A DNA stretch of 64,000 nucleotides from Heliomicrobium gestii (GCF_009877435.1 NZ_WXEX01000002.1:248001-312000), one strand, 5' to 3'; numbered from the stretch's first letter, positions 16,778 to 25,760 are shown. Program-made: numbers and translations. The notes: generated by a model not told the origin, from the sequence alone.

Positions 16778-18952
16778 TTAAAACCCAACTCGATTGAGGG
16801 ATTCGACAATCTCGGCGGGAAGTGTACTCCCGCTGATATCGATTTGAAGCGATGTGCGATCTTCAAAGACAACGCCCGGATTCGTGGATGGGGGTTGTGT
16901 CGCTGTTGTAGCGCCTTCTTCCTCGGGCCACTCATAATCGTTCGGTCTTTGCGCCCAATCGGCGGCAACTTGCCCGGTCGCTTGGCGCTCATGCAGTTCT
17001 TCGCCGTGATCTCGTTCCGCCAGCAACCCCAGATTCTGCAGCCCATGCAATGGACCGGTCACATCATGGGCCTCCGATTGAACCGCGCCCTTGACCTCAT
17101 TGGCCAGCCACTCCATCGCCGCCGCCCATGGCCAATAGTAATAGCCGGTATCTTCTGTCGCAAAGTCCTTGATGCTTTTCGTCAAGCTTTTGTTTACATG
17201 CTCCAACTCCCCAGACAGTTCTTCCCCTTGCAATCCTTTCAGCAGTTTGAAGGATTGATCATGCAGCTTGATCGCGTTTTTTTCGGTGTCATAGATCGTT
17301 TCAAGCAGCTTGGGGGGAATAGCCAGCCTTTCCGGGGTGAGCGTTTGAATGGCCTCTGCAATGTTCGTCGCGAACCCATTTCGAGCCTCGGGGGGCTGAT
17401 CGACAAACATCCGTCCGAGATCGGAGCGGATCAGGTAACTGACGGCGTTTTTGACCGTCCCCAACTGCGGCTTTTGCAGAAAACTAAGGGCATCCTTGAA
17501 AATCTTCACCGTCACGTCGATCGCTCTTGCAACTAAGCTTTCTCCGAGACGCCCGGACATCCCCAGGGCTTCTGCCATACTGGCGCGATTGACGATGACA
17601 TCCTCCTTCTTAACATCTCTGATTCTCTTATCCATCCCTTTCCCGTATTTCTTTGGCACTTCCACTACGGTTTTACCGGCCACATACTCACGCGTATCCA
17701 GATTGGAGATTTCCGCCAGCTTATCCGGAGTTCCCTGGAAGGTGAGCTGCGTGCTTACGCTATAAAGCTGACTCTTGGTTGACGCGTAATCCTTGGCGAA
17801 ACTATCTTCCAATGTGTCGCGCGGGACGGTTATTGCCTCCTTACTCAAGCAATCGCCGGCGGGTGTGGGCCATCCCATGCTGTAATGGGCGCCTGTGATT
17901 TCTCGCGTGCCCTCAAACACAGAGAGGTAGTTTTTGGCGATCTGCAGGTTGGCTAGCAGCGCTTCCCTGCTTGACACCGGTTTGGCCACAAGTTCTGCGA
18001 TATGCATGCGCGATCCCTTGTTGAGCAGGTTAAGCGCCGCTCTGTGGGCCAGAGAAGAGCTATCGACATGAACCGCAAAGCCCTCTCCCAATGGCTTGCT
18101 CAGCCCGCCATCCACATTCTGATGGGTGTAGGTCGTGTTTTGTTCTTTGTAACCATCCACATGATCCGGGCGTGTTCCATTCTCGTAGATAGGCACCATG
18201 GTTTCCAGCTCACAGCCAACCAGCATGCGTTGGATAATGCCGGATTGGGGATCAGGTGGCGAACTCCTGTTCTGTTCAAAAGCCGAATCCGCTTTTCCCT
18301 GAAGACTGGTCTCGTTATGTTCGGCCCGGTTCATCTGCAGGGCTCTTGCGCCCATGACATCCGCTTCAGCTTCGAGCGTTTTGTCATCATTTATCTGCAC
18401 GGTTTGGTTCATCCTCAGGGTAGGCGCTACTCTACCCTGCTTCTGCTGAACCGCATGCCAGGCTTCATGGGGCAAATGCCTCTCCTGCCCCGGCGCGACA
18501 TGAATATCCTTTCCCTGTGTGTACGCCAACGCCCCAACCTTAGCCGGATTCGATGAATTATAATGAACCTTTACGTCACTTAAGCTAAGGCCAGACAAGC
18601 TCTCCACGCCGGACTTCAGGTTATCGGGCATTCCTGTGTTATTTTCTCTTCTCTGGATAGTCTCGGCTAGTTTATGGTTTCGAGACTCTTCTGTATTTGT
18701 TTTTTCATCTTCGTTCGTATGTCGTTGATTCATTTTGTCTTTACTCTCTAAAAGCTGCATCACTGCCCGGTTACCGATAACACGTTGGAGCTGCATAATC
18801 TCCGCAGGACTCAATGGTTCCGGAAACGCCCTCGCGCCCAGGACGGTGGGCGCTGAGGGAGCGCTCGTCCTTGCCGGATTGGTCCTGGTTACCCTTGATT
18901 CGGAAACGCTGTTCCGCTTCTTGGATACACTTACGTTTTCCTGTTCCGACAT
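16778..18952 (-). CDS. DUF4157 (HExxH zincin-like) protein with large C-terminal domain
   Basis: A 724-aa protein with LSPAEIMQLQRVIGNRAVMQLL at 48-69, an N-terminal segment typical of DUF4157 proteins. The DUF4157 domain follows at about 108-205, with HEAWH at 162-166 and a downstream LEAEAD (193-198) as likely zinc ligands. IQR motifs occur at 99-101 and 240-242. The C-terminal 480 residues are not assigned. GCELE followed by AELVAKPVSS is weakly reminiscent of amidoligase-type domains. DUF4157 proteins are often effectors or toxins of extracellular contractile injection systems, but no such apparatus is visible. The stop is 36 nt before cas6, on the same strand. Confidence 0.75.
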   Translation of the reverse strand: MSEQENVSVSKKRNSVSESRVTRTNPARTSAPSAPTVLGARAFPEPLSPAEIMQLQRVIGNRAVMQLLESKDKMNQRHTNEDEKTNTEESRNHKLAETIQRRENNTGMPDNLKSGVESLSGLSLSDVKVHYNSSNPAKVGALAYTQGKDIHVAPGQERHLPHEAWHAVQQKQGRVAPTLRMNQTVQINDDKTLEAEADVMGARALQMNRAEHNETSLQGKADSAFEQNRSSPPDPQSGIIQRMLVGCELETMVPIYENGTRPDHVDGYKEQNTTYTHQNVDGGLSKPLGEGFAVHVDSSSLAHRAALNLLNKGSRMHIAELVAKPVSSREALLANLQIAKNYLSVFEGTREITGAHYSMGWPTPAGDCLSKEAITVPRDTLEDSFAKDYASTKSQLYSVSTQLTFQGTPDKLAEISNLDTREYVAGKTVVEVPKKYGKGMDKRIRDVKKEDVIVNRASMAEALGMSGRLGESLVARAIDVTVKIFKDALSFLQKPQLGTVKNAVSYLIRSDLGRMFVDQPPEARNGFATNIAEAIQTLTPERLAIPPKLLETIYDTEKNAIKLHDQSFKLLKGLQGEELSGELEHVNKSLTKSIKDFATEDTGYYYWPWAAAMEWLANEVKGAVQSEAHDVTGPLHGLQNLGLLAERDHGEELHERQATGQVAADWAQRPNDYEWPEEEGATTATQPPSTNPGVVFEDRTSLQIDISGSTLPAEIVESLNRVGF

Positions 18953-19128
18953 CTTGCACCTCCAAGAACCATCAACGGCAATCGATAAGAAAACACGGGT
19001 AGCCTTGTTTCTATTCGAATTGATTCCAGTGAATACATCTTATTTCTTAATAAAATCAGCGATTGGAATTAAATTTAGTACGTTGGTGGAACACTTTGGC
19101 GTGTCGAAAATGGGCTGCAAATTGGAAT

Positions 19129-19668
19129 TTATCGCTTCATGACCTTTTCAAATCTAAAAAAATCTTCCCCTCCTGGTACGTCTTTATCATCTGGTGTATG
19201 TGGATCAGGGTGATGTTTATTGAAATATTCAACAATTTGAAATCCACATTTATTCACATAAAAATGGATATTGCGTTTTTCAAAGTATGGTGTATGAGTT
19301 TTCCAAACTTTGGTTTCGGGATACTTTTCTTCAATGGCCTTCCAAGCTTTATAGCCAATGCCATGACCGTGTTCGTTTACGGATATGAAAAAAAGAGCTA
19401 ACGAGTTATGCTGTGTCATTTCATCGATAATAAGTACAGCACCGCCTGCCTTTTTTCCATTTGAGAGTATATGATAGATAACAGCTCCAGCGGCATTGAA
19501 CGATTCTTCTATATCTTTATCAGAAGGAATGGGTTCATCTAAGTCAGAACCAAATGTTTCAACCACTGATACCGCAAACGCTTCCTGTAAGTCTCTTTTA
19601 AATTTTGGTAGTTCCTCTTTTTTTGCTACATCTAAAGTAACTATGTTTCCTATGTTAACTTGTGGCAT
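19129..19668 (-). CDS. GNAT family N-acetyltransferase
   Basis: A 179-aa GNAT-fold protein. The core has KKAGGAVLIIDEMTQHNSLA, then VNEHGHGIGYKAWKAIEEKY, which is the acetyl-CoA pyrophosphate-binding loop (Q/R-x-x-G-x-G/A-like). FYVNKCGFQIVEYF is the usual C-terminal strand. The substrate cannot be told from sequence. It lies 176 bp upstream of the DUF4157 gene on the same strand and directly right of the cas6 group. The base composition is more AT-rich than the cas genes, which suggests separate acquisition. Confidence 0.8.
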   Translation of the reverse strand: MPQVNIGNIVTLDVAKKEELPKFKRDLQEAFAVSVVETFGSDLDEPIPSDKDIEESFNAAGAVIYHILSNGKKAGGAVLIIDEMTQHNSLALFFISVNEHGHGIGYKAWKAIEEKYPETKVWKTHTPYFEKRNIHFYVNKCGFQIVEYFNKHHPDPHTPDDKDVPGGEDFFRFEKVMKR

Positions 19669-19909
19669 GAATTTTGCCTCCTAAACTTGCAATTTACTAA
19701 AAGATACTATTTATTGATTTTTATACACCTTAATATGTCGCGCTGAATTGAAAGTATTCGCTATTAAAGCAAATGGCTTTTCTGTTATGCTGAGCAACAT
19801 TGCAGGGGTTACATCTTCCTTCTTGTATTTAAGTGTTTCATGGAAGTTTAGATATGTCCTTTATGTTGTCAATGTATAGGGTGCACACTTTGGGGTTAAA
19901 TATCTTGCG

Positions 19910-21352
19910 ATTTTAAATCCCTACGGGAATTGTCGATTTCCTGATACGAAACAACGACATCGCTTATCAATTTACACTTAACAAATTTTATTTCCCTACG
20001 GGAATTATCGTTTTTTGGTACTCAATCATCAACGAAGCCCGCAATTCCAACCTCGTATTTCAATTCCCTACGGGAATTATCGTTTTCTGGTACAGACACT
20101 TTGCGTTTAATGACATTATTCAGTTTGTTGAATTTCAATTCCCTACGGGAATTATCGGTTCCTGATACGGTGAAGCAGTGGGAGGAGGCCTGCAAGGCGC
20201 GGGATTTCAATTCCCTACGGGAATTATCGGTTCCTGATACCCTGCTCCTCCTTCTCCACCTAACTATTCGTTCGGTACATTTCAATTCCCTACGGGAATT
20301 ATCGGTTCCTGATACTACGTCGCTCAACTGTTCAACAAAATCTTTGTGGCCACATTTCAATTCCCTACAGGAATTATCGGTTCCTGATACTCGAAGCGGT
20401 GCGGTGCAGTCGACCGGGCGGGCAGTGTTATTTCAATTCCCTACGGGAATTATCGGTTCCTGATACCCTGTGCCGGGTGCATGGGTGCGCGGATATTGTG
20501 CCTTAATTTCAATTCCCTACGGGAATTATCGGTTCCTGATACCGGCAGCAACGAAGGCAAGATCTTTTTCACGTGCCAATTTCAATTCCCTACGGGAATT
20601 ATCGGTTCCTGATACTTTTAGCCATAATATCCTTCAGCATGGTCTTAAATTGCATTTCAATTCCCTACGGGAATTATCGGTTCCTGATACAAGAAGGGCT
20701 GCGGGAGATATTGCCCAAGTACGAGATTTCAATTCCCTACGGGAATTATCGGTTCCTGATACATGGACGGGAGTGGTCGGAGTTTCCGGGGGTGGCATTT
20801 CAATTCCCTACGGGAATTATCGGTTCCTGATACCTGTTCTTCAAAACCTGATCTGACAGCACCTTATCAAGGCATTTCAATTCCCTACGGGAATTATCGG
20901 TTCCTGATACTTTCGGATGTCTACGGAGACGCCGCCAAAGTAGTATTTCAATTCCCTACGGGAATTATCGGTTCCTGATACAGCCTGATGATGTTCGCCG
21001 CCGACCTCAAGAGGATGAAATTTCAATTCCCTACGGGAATTATCGGTTCCTGATACGTTAGTGCCCTTTTGTTTAGCAGAAGGTTACTGCTATCATTTCA
21101 ATTCCCTACGGGAATTATCGGTTCCTGATACGCAGCGTTTTCCTCTCCGGCTGGTGGCACGTGATCGTATTTCAATTCCCTACGGGAATTATCGGTTCCT
21201 GATACGGAGAAATTGTCTCAAATTCGCGCGCGTTTCACCACCGAATTTCAATTCCCTACGGGAATTATCGGTTCCTGATACTAGACCACGCCGCCGAAAT
21301 GTTTACGCTTTACAAATTTCAATTCCCTACGGGAATTATCGGTTCCTGATAC
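19910..21352 (-). CRISPR. CRISPR array 2: 20 repeats, 19 spacers
   Basis: Repeats of 37 bp start at 19985, 20057, 20132, 20204, 20279, 20354, 20430, 20506, 20579, 20654, 20726, 20797, 20874, 20945, 21020, 21095, 21169, 21245 and 21316. A degenerate copy with one extra base lies at 19910-19947. The repeat matches array 1 through ATTATCG but ends GTTCCTGATAC. The three leftmost copies diverge (for example TTTTTTGGTAC at 19985), marking the old, leader-distal end. The copy at 20354 has CTACAGG. Orientation, stem and ATTGAAAT handle on the minus strand are the same as in array 1. Confidence 0.97.
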
Positions 21353-21523
21353 TGCGGGGCTTTCTAGCCCTTATCCCGCAAGCCTTCCCAACCCCCTTCG
21401 CGAGCGAGTCCGTTTTTCTCTCTTCATTCACTGCTTTTCCACCTGACTAACCCCAGCTAACCCTTGATTTTATCGGATCGAGCGACACCGGGGTTTTCTG
21501 CCGACCTGCGTCGCTCGCGAGGA
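21353..21523 (-). promoter_or_regulatory. CRISPR leader of array 2
   Basis: This segment abuts the rightmost repeat and aligns closely with the leader of array 3 and more loosely with that of array 1. It carries CCCGCAAGCCTTCC near the repeat, CGCGAGCGAG, AACCCTTGATTTTATCGG, GATCGAGCGACACC and CCGACCTGCGTCGCTCGCG. CGAGCGAC and its inverse GTCGCTCG recur, giving a possible hairpin or paired protein sites. Confidence 0.85.
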
Positions 21524-21528
21524 GATCT

Positions 21529-21723
21529 CTAATGGACCTCTAACGGGAAGACTTCGTTGCCATAGCATTCCCGCTGAATATGCGTCCCTATCGATTCGCT
21601 CCACTCACGCAAATTTACAGCGGTCACCGTCCGAGCTATCGCACGAATGTGCAGATGATCCATGTGCCGAGGATGAACAGTATCGCTGATCATGCTTTTC
21701 ATCCATTCTGTAATTTCTTCCAT
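21529..21723 (-). CDS. Leader-adjacent micro-ORF, function unknown
   Basis: A 64-aa frame starting ATG 21723, with AGGA about 6 nt upstream, and stopping 6 bp from leader 2. It is rich in Arg, Glu and His (IRAIARTVTAVNLREWSESI). No family is recognised. A decayed but alignable copy lies in the same position next to leader 3, so the unit was duplicated with array and leader. It occupies the place taken by cas2 beside array 1, but apart from a short GTHIQRE/GTHVQES resemblance it does not look like Cas2. Translation is plausible but unproven. Confidence 0.4.
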   Translation of the reverse strand: MEEITEWMKSMISDTVHPRHMDHLHIRAIARTVTAVNLREWSESIGTHIQRECYGNEVFPLEVH

Positions 21724-21857
21724 AATTCCTGCCTACATCCATTCAAAAACTCTAAATTCCGGAACCAGCTATAGAAAAAACTGTGCGCTCCTACAAAAAC
21801 TTATGCCGAGGTTTATCTAGCTATTTGAGTACAACCTCTCCAGCCTAACCCCTCTGA

Positions 21858-21960
21858 CGTTGAATGAGGAAACGTGGATGATGGCGAAGGGTTTTCCTCT
21901 TGATCGTGAATCGCCGTCGCCAAAACAGGAATCGGATGGTGGATGACTGCCACCTTCTCC
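21858..21960 (-). pseudogene. Relic of a second cas6 gene
   Basis: The minus strand encodes PIPVLATAIHDQE, then after a frameshift GKPFAI-like sequence. This aligns with DPDLATSIHDQEGKPFAI of the intact Cas6. Base-level matches such as TGATCGTGAATC versus TGATCGTGGATC support common descent. Only about 100 bp remain and the frame is broken. The stretch 21724-21857 beside it holds nothing recognisable. Confidence 0.6.
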
Positions 21961-22002
21961 ACACTTCACACACGCCGTCGGGAAAGGGAGCGTAATTTTA
22001 CT

Positions 22003-22248
22003 TCATGTCCCAATAATGGCAGTAGTAGACCGTTGGTCTTCCTGCACATCGTCTATCTTACGATTTATCGTTTTGAGCATCCCCTTTATATTATTTTCCT
22101 GGCTCCGTTCCAGGCGATCAAATCGACGACTCATTTCTTGCTTGAGTGAATTTATTTCACCGCGTATTTCGCTTTTAAGACGCTGCTGCCCATCTTTTAA
22201 ATCCCGTAGCGCCTGAAGCACGAGGCTTTGGAACTTGTTATCGTTCAT
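22003..22248 (-). CDS. Small coiled-coil protein, function unknown
   Basis: An 81-aa charged protein predicted to be almost wholly alpha-helical and coiled coil, with heptad-like runs (INSLKQEMSRRFDRLERSQ). There is no signal peptide, membrane segment or recognisable family. ATG 22248 follows a purine-rich AAGGGGGG. It lies between the cas6 relic and the degenerate end of array 3, unconnected to an operon. Short coiled-coil ORFs like this are common in accessory regions, and a role in CRISPR function is not implied. Confidence 0.5.
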   Translation of the reverse strand: MNDNKFQSLVLQALRDLKDGQQRLKSEIRGEINSLKQEMSRRFDRLERSQENNIKGMLKTINRKIDDVQEDQRSTTAIIGT

Positions 22249-22343
22249 GGAAAGCCCCCCTTAAGGCATTTAAACTGTTCGGCTGTTTCAAGTATATCAT
22301 GTTTAGTTAAATCTAACTTACCCTTACACTAAGCCTGTTAAAG

Positions 22344-23684
22344 ATAGCATGTACCCGCAGGAATTATTGCTTCCTGTCACCGTTAGGCACACCTGACGAA
22401 TCCCATCCATCCTTATTCATTTCGAATCCCTGCGGTAAACATGAGTCCGCATTTCAATTCCCTACAGGAATTATCGTCTTCTGAGACACGGTTTGTGAAG
22501 AATGTCGGGATTGTCTTGAGTGGAATTTAATTCCCTGCGGGAATTATCGTCTTCTGAGACAATCCACCATGTCTTTCATGGGTTGGCCAGCGCCGACATT
22601 TCAATTCCCTGCGGGAATTATCGTCTTCTGAGACCCATTGATGCGGCGGGCTGCTGATTATAAGCCAAGGGCATTTCAATTCCCTGCGGGAATTATCGTC
22701 TTCTGAGACGGAGAAGACTTTGTAAATTGGGATGGTGAATACAACAAAAAATTTCAATTCCCTGCGGGAATTATCGTCTTCTGAGACGTTCACCGGCGTC
22801 ACATCCGGGACGGGCGCCACAGGATTTCAATTCACTGCGGGAATTATCGTCTTCTGAGACTCGGTGATTACTGGGTGGCTGGTGCTAGACCCGGCATGGA
22901 TTTCAATTCCCTGCGGGAATTATCGTCTTCTGAGACAGGATCAAGCTGTCGCCCTGGCCCTTCGCAAGACAGCATTTCAATTCCCTGCGGGAATTATCGT
23001 CTTCTGAGACAAACTCGGCCGCAACATGGCAAATCAACGTTTAAAAAATTTCAATTCCCTGCGGGAATTATCGTCTTCTGAGACACCACCGGTACTGCAA
23101 CGCAGGGGCAATTTCCTACGTATTTCAATTCCCTGCGGGAATTATCGTCTTCTGAGACCTTGGTGAACCGGGCTGTGTTGGGGTGTGACTGCCGGTATCA
23201 TTTCAATTCCCTGCGGGAATTATCGTCTTCTGAGACTTGACTAGTTCGTCAATCGGAACACCTCCCAATTCCTATTTCAATTCCCTGCGGGAATTATCGT
23301 CTTCTGAGACGAAGCGCATCAGCTACTTCGGGCCATCGTGACAGCGAATTTCAATTCCCTGCGGGAATTATCGTCTTCTGAGACGCAAACTTAATCTCGT
23401 TATTCTGACTGCGCACACCGAATGATTTCAATTCCCTGCGGGAATTATCGTCTTCTGAGACAGAAAGAGGAGGCGACTGTCATGGGACACAGTGGGCATT
23501 TCAATTCCCTGCGGGAATTATCGTCTTCTGAGACACGGCTAGAGCGATTCTGCGCCCTGCCTCTTCGATAATTTCAATTCCCTGCGGGAATTATCGTCTT
23601 CTGAGACCTACGTGGTTATCTATCCCTTCTGGAAGTTACTACGATCTATTTCAATTCCCTGCGGGAATTATCGTCTTCTGAGAC
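22344..23684 (-). CRISPR. CRISPR array 3: 17 repeats plus two decayed ones
   Basis: Repeats start at 22451, 22525 (one base short), 22598, 22673, 22751, 22824, 22900, 22974, 23048, 23122, 23200, 23274, 23348, 23425, 23498, 23571 and 23648. A degenerate repeat lies at about 22344-22380 and a half repeat at 22419-22438 that is cut off 12 bp before 22451. This subtype has CCCTGCGGG in the stem-loop and ends GTCTTCTGAGAC. It keeps the AATTCCC/GGGAATT stem and the ATTGAAAT handle on the minus strand. Transcription is leftward from the leader at 23685. Confidence 0.97.
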
Positions 23685-23858
23685 TGCGCGCCCTTCTAGC
23701 CCTTATCCCACAAGCCTTCCGGGCCACTTTCGCGAGCGAGTCCGATTTTAGCCCACAATTCATTGTCTTTTCACCGCCTTGACCCTCGCAAACCCTTGAT
23801 TTCATCGGATCGAGCGACACCAGGGTTTTCTACCGACCTGCGTCGCTCGCGAGAAGAT
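23685..23858 (-). promoter_or_regulatory. CRISPR leader of array 3
   Basis: Nearly the same as leader 2 in order and spacing of blocks: CCCACAAGCCTTCC, CGCGAGCGAGTCCG, AACCCTTGATTTCATCGG, GATCGAGCGACACC and CCGACCTGCGTCGCTCGCG. It adjoins the youngest repeat at 23648. The high similarity implies recent duplication or a shared integration factor. Confidence 0.85.
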
Positions 23859-23870
23859 CGCCGATTCGCC

Positions 23871-24043
23871 GCTATTAGGAAGACCTTGCTGGCGTAGTGT
23901 TCCCGCTGTACATGCTTCTCTATCGTTTGACCGATTCACTCAAAATTACATAGGTTATCGATAAGCCGGGCCATTCCTATGATATCTAAACGACGAAATG
24001 GAACCCCGACTAAGTTTTTTATCCCTTCTATAGATTCTTCCAC
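23871..24043 (-). pseudogene. Decayed copy of the leader-adjacent micro-ORF
   Basis: Starting from GTG 24043 the frame reads VEESIEGIKNLVGVPFRRLD, then ARLIDNLCNFE and a TGA. Beyond the stop, IGQTIEKHVQREHYASKVF matches SIGTHIQRECYGNEVF of the micro-ORF beside array 2. The stop falls within the homologous region, so this copy is probably inactive. Confidence 0.5.
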
Positions 24044-24094
24044 AATTCCTGCTTATGCCTAAGCAAAACCGTAATTGCCAGAGCTAACGATAGA

Positions 24095-24130
24095 AAAACA
24101 GGCTAAGGAGAGATTCCCTAGCCTGTTTTT
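24095..24130. terminator. Intrinsic terminator at the right end of the CRISPR island
   Basis: AACAGGCTA and TAGCCTGTT form a 9-bp stem, with an A-run before and a T-run after, so it can work in both directions. It resembles the argG terminator at 26394-26431 and may be its diverged copy from the argG duplication. Confidence 0.75.
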
Positions 24131-24209
24131 ATTATAAACATACGTGATTTACAAAACTACCCGTTCTTATCCCGTTGCGAATAACACCATTGAGCGCAAG
24201 CTCTCCAGC

Positions 24210-24886
24210 TTACCCCCGCAGCCCCGCCTTCTGCTCCATGATCGCCCGCACTTTCAGCGGAAGGCCAAAGAGGTTGATGAAGCCTTCGGCGTCTTTTTGG
24301 TTGTAGACGTCATCGCGACCGAAGGTGGAGAATTCCTCGTTATAGAGGGAGTAGGGGGACTTGGCGCCGGCGGGGGTGGCACTGCCTTTGTAGAGCTTCA
24401 TGCGCACGACGCCGGTGACGGTTTCTTGGGTCACGTTCACGAAAGCGTCGAGGGCTTCTCTGAGGGGGTGGTACCAGACGCCATCATAAACGAGTTCGGC
24501 GTAACGGAGAGCGACCTGCTCCTTGTAGTGCATGGTGGCCCGGTCGAGGCAGAGGTACTCCAGTTCGCGGTGGGCGGCGTAGAGGACGGTGCCGGCCGGG
24601 GTTTCGTAGACGCCGCGGGACTTCATGCCGACGAGGCGGTTTTCCACCATGTCGCAGATGCCCACGCCATGGGCGGCGATGACGTTCAGTTTTTCGATCA
24701 TTTCGACGGGGCCGAGGGCCTCGCCGTTCAGTTTAACGGGGATGCCCTTTTCAAACTCGATTTCCACGTACTCCGGCTTGTCCGGCGCTTGTTCGGGCGC
24801 GGTGCAGATCAGGAAGAGGTCGTTCTGGGGTTCGTTCAAAGGGGGCCAGGTCAACCTCTTCACGGCGTAATTGCCAGAGGTTGCGG
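24210..24886 (-). pseudogene. Truncated duplicate of the argG 3' half
   Basis: This 677-bp segment is nearly identical to the last half of the intact argG at 26491-27720 ([20 protein letters not shown] to the C-terminal EQKAGLRG). It lacks the N-terminal ATP pyrophosphatase region with SGGLDTS, so it cannot encode a working enzyme. One alanine codon is missing (VIAAHGVG instead of VIAAAHGVG). At the truncated end homology becomes patchy and stops after GCCAGAGGTTGCGGTC. Together with argG it brackets the two-gene insertion at 25.1-26.3 kb. Confidence 0.9.
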
Positions 24887-24934
24887 TCGTGCTATGGAAT
24901 CGAAAACGGGGTTCGGGTTCTTTTTATTTTAATA

Positions 24935-24963
24935 TTGACAATCAAATTTCCCCACGATAAGAT
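24935..24963 (+). promoter_or_regulatory. Promoter of the secreted amidase gene pair
   Basis: TTGACA (24935-24940) and TAAGAT (24958-24963) are 17 bp apart and face the 25134 gene. The predicted 5' UTR of about 165 nt contains an imperfect hairpin (TTTTTCTATC with GATAGGAAAAA, about 25013-25053) and a GGAGGTGG without a following start codon. The interval 24887-25133 holds no gene. Confidence 0.7.
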
Positions 24964-25133
24964 AGAAAATAGTTTCCATAATTTACATTTTTTGAAACAT
25001 TGAGGAGGTGGTAATTTTTCTATCCCGCCTTCGCCCAAAAGATAGGAAAAATCGTTTAGATCAGCCACAAACAGCAAATGTTTTAATCCAAATTTTTACA
25101 AACTAAAGTTCAGTTAGAAAGGGGAATGTTTTA

Positions 25134-25760
25134 ATGTTAAAGAAAATATTTTCTTTGTGTTCAATACTTATAATATTTTGTTTCTCTTACCCTGCATATG
25201 CTATAAATGGAGAAAGTGCTGCTCGATATGCTGACCAATGGGCTACAAGTTGTAATACTGCATGGCCTTCCTATACCCAAGATTGCACAAACTTTGTTTC
25301 TCAGGCCTTATATGCTGGCGGAATGCCTATGGACAAAACCACTCCAAACGTATGGTTTATGGAAAAGGAAACATTATACGGATGGAACAACTCAAAAAGT
25401 TGGACTGTATCTACTGATTTAAGAAACTACTTGTTAAGCACAGGAAAAGCAACTCAAATAGGTGGCTGGGGATGGGTAAATTATCTTACTATTCCATCCG
25501 ACTCTAACTCTAGTTTTGTGCTTTCTACGTCAAAGACAACGGTATTTTTCTATGATTTTGGTAACGGTTTAGGAGTAAGTCATGCCGCTATACAAACATG
25601 GAGCGGTACAGATAATTATTATTCTTCATATACAGGAAACAGGGCAGATTACCATTCCAAGGATAAACTTGGGGTAATTTGGCATCTGAGGCCACACAAT
25701 ACTGACTGGCAACGACTTCTGTCTTTGCATATCAAGTTAATTAAAGAAGGGTCGGGATGA
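25134..25760 (+). CDS. Secreted Amidase_6-like (putative amidase) protein
   Basis: The 208-aa precursor has a signal peptide (about residues 1-23, ending PAYA). The mature domain has the PF12671-type pattern AARYADQWATSCN, then DCTNFVSQALYAGG with the putative nucleophile Cys51, and later GVSHAAIQTW with a putative catalytic His. These domains resemble NlpC/P60-like cysteine amidases and are thought to act on the cell wall or peptides. ATG 25134 follows AAAGGGG. The gene overlaps the next one by 4 nt (ATGA). Its composition is strongly AT-rich compared with neighbours, a sign of transfer. Confidence 0.8.
   Translation: MLKKIFSLCSILIIFCFSYPAYAINGESAARYADQWATSCNTAWPSYTQDCTNFVSQALYAGGMPMDKTTPNVWFMEKETLYGWNNSKSWTVSTDLRNYLLSTGKATQIGGWGWVNYLTIPSDSNSSFVLSTSKTTVFFYDFGNGLGVSHAAIQTWSGTDNYYSSYTGNRADYHSKDKLGVIWHLRPHNTDWQRLLSLHIKLIKEGSG

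Noticed and set aside
21529-21723. Micro-ORF as a truncated Cas2
   Set aside because: Only a seven-residue resemblance (GTHIQRE versus GTHVQES), located at the wrong end of the protein, and no VxYDI beta-1 motif.
24999-25008. GGAGGTGG as Shine-Dalgarno of a leader peptide before the amidase
   Set aside because: No ATG, GTG or TTG stands at a suitable distance downstream.
24892-25077. 61-aa minus-strand frame upstream of the secreted amidase
   Set aside because: It lies opposite the amidase promoter and 5' UTR, with no homologue recognised and poor start context.
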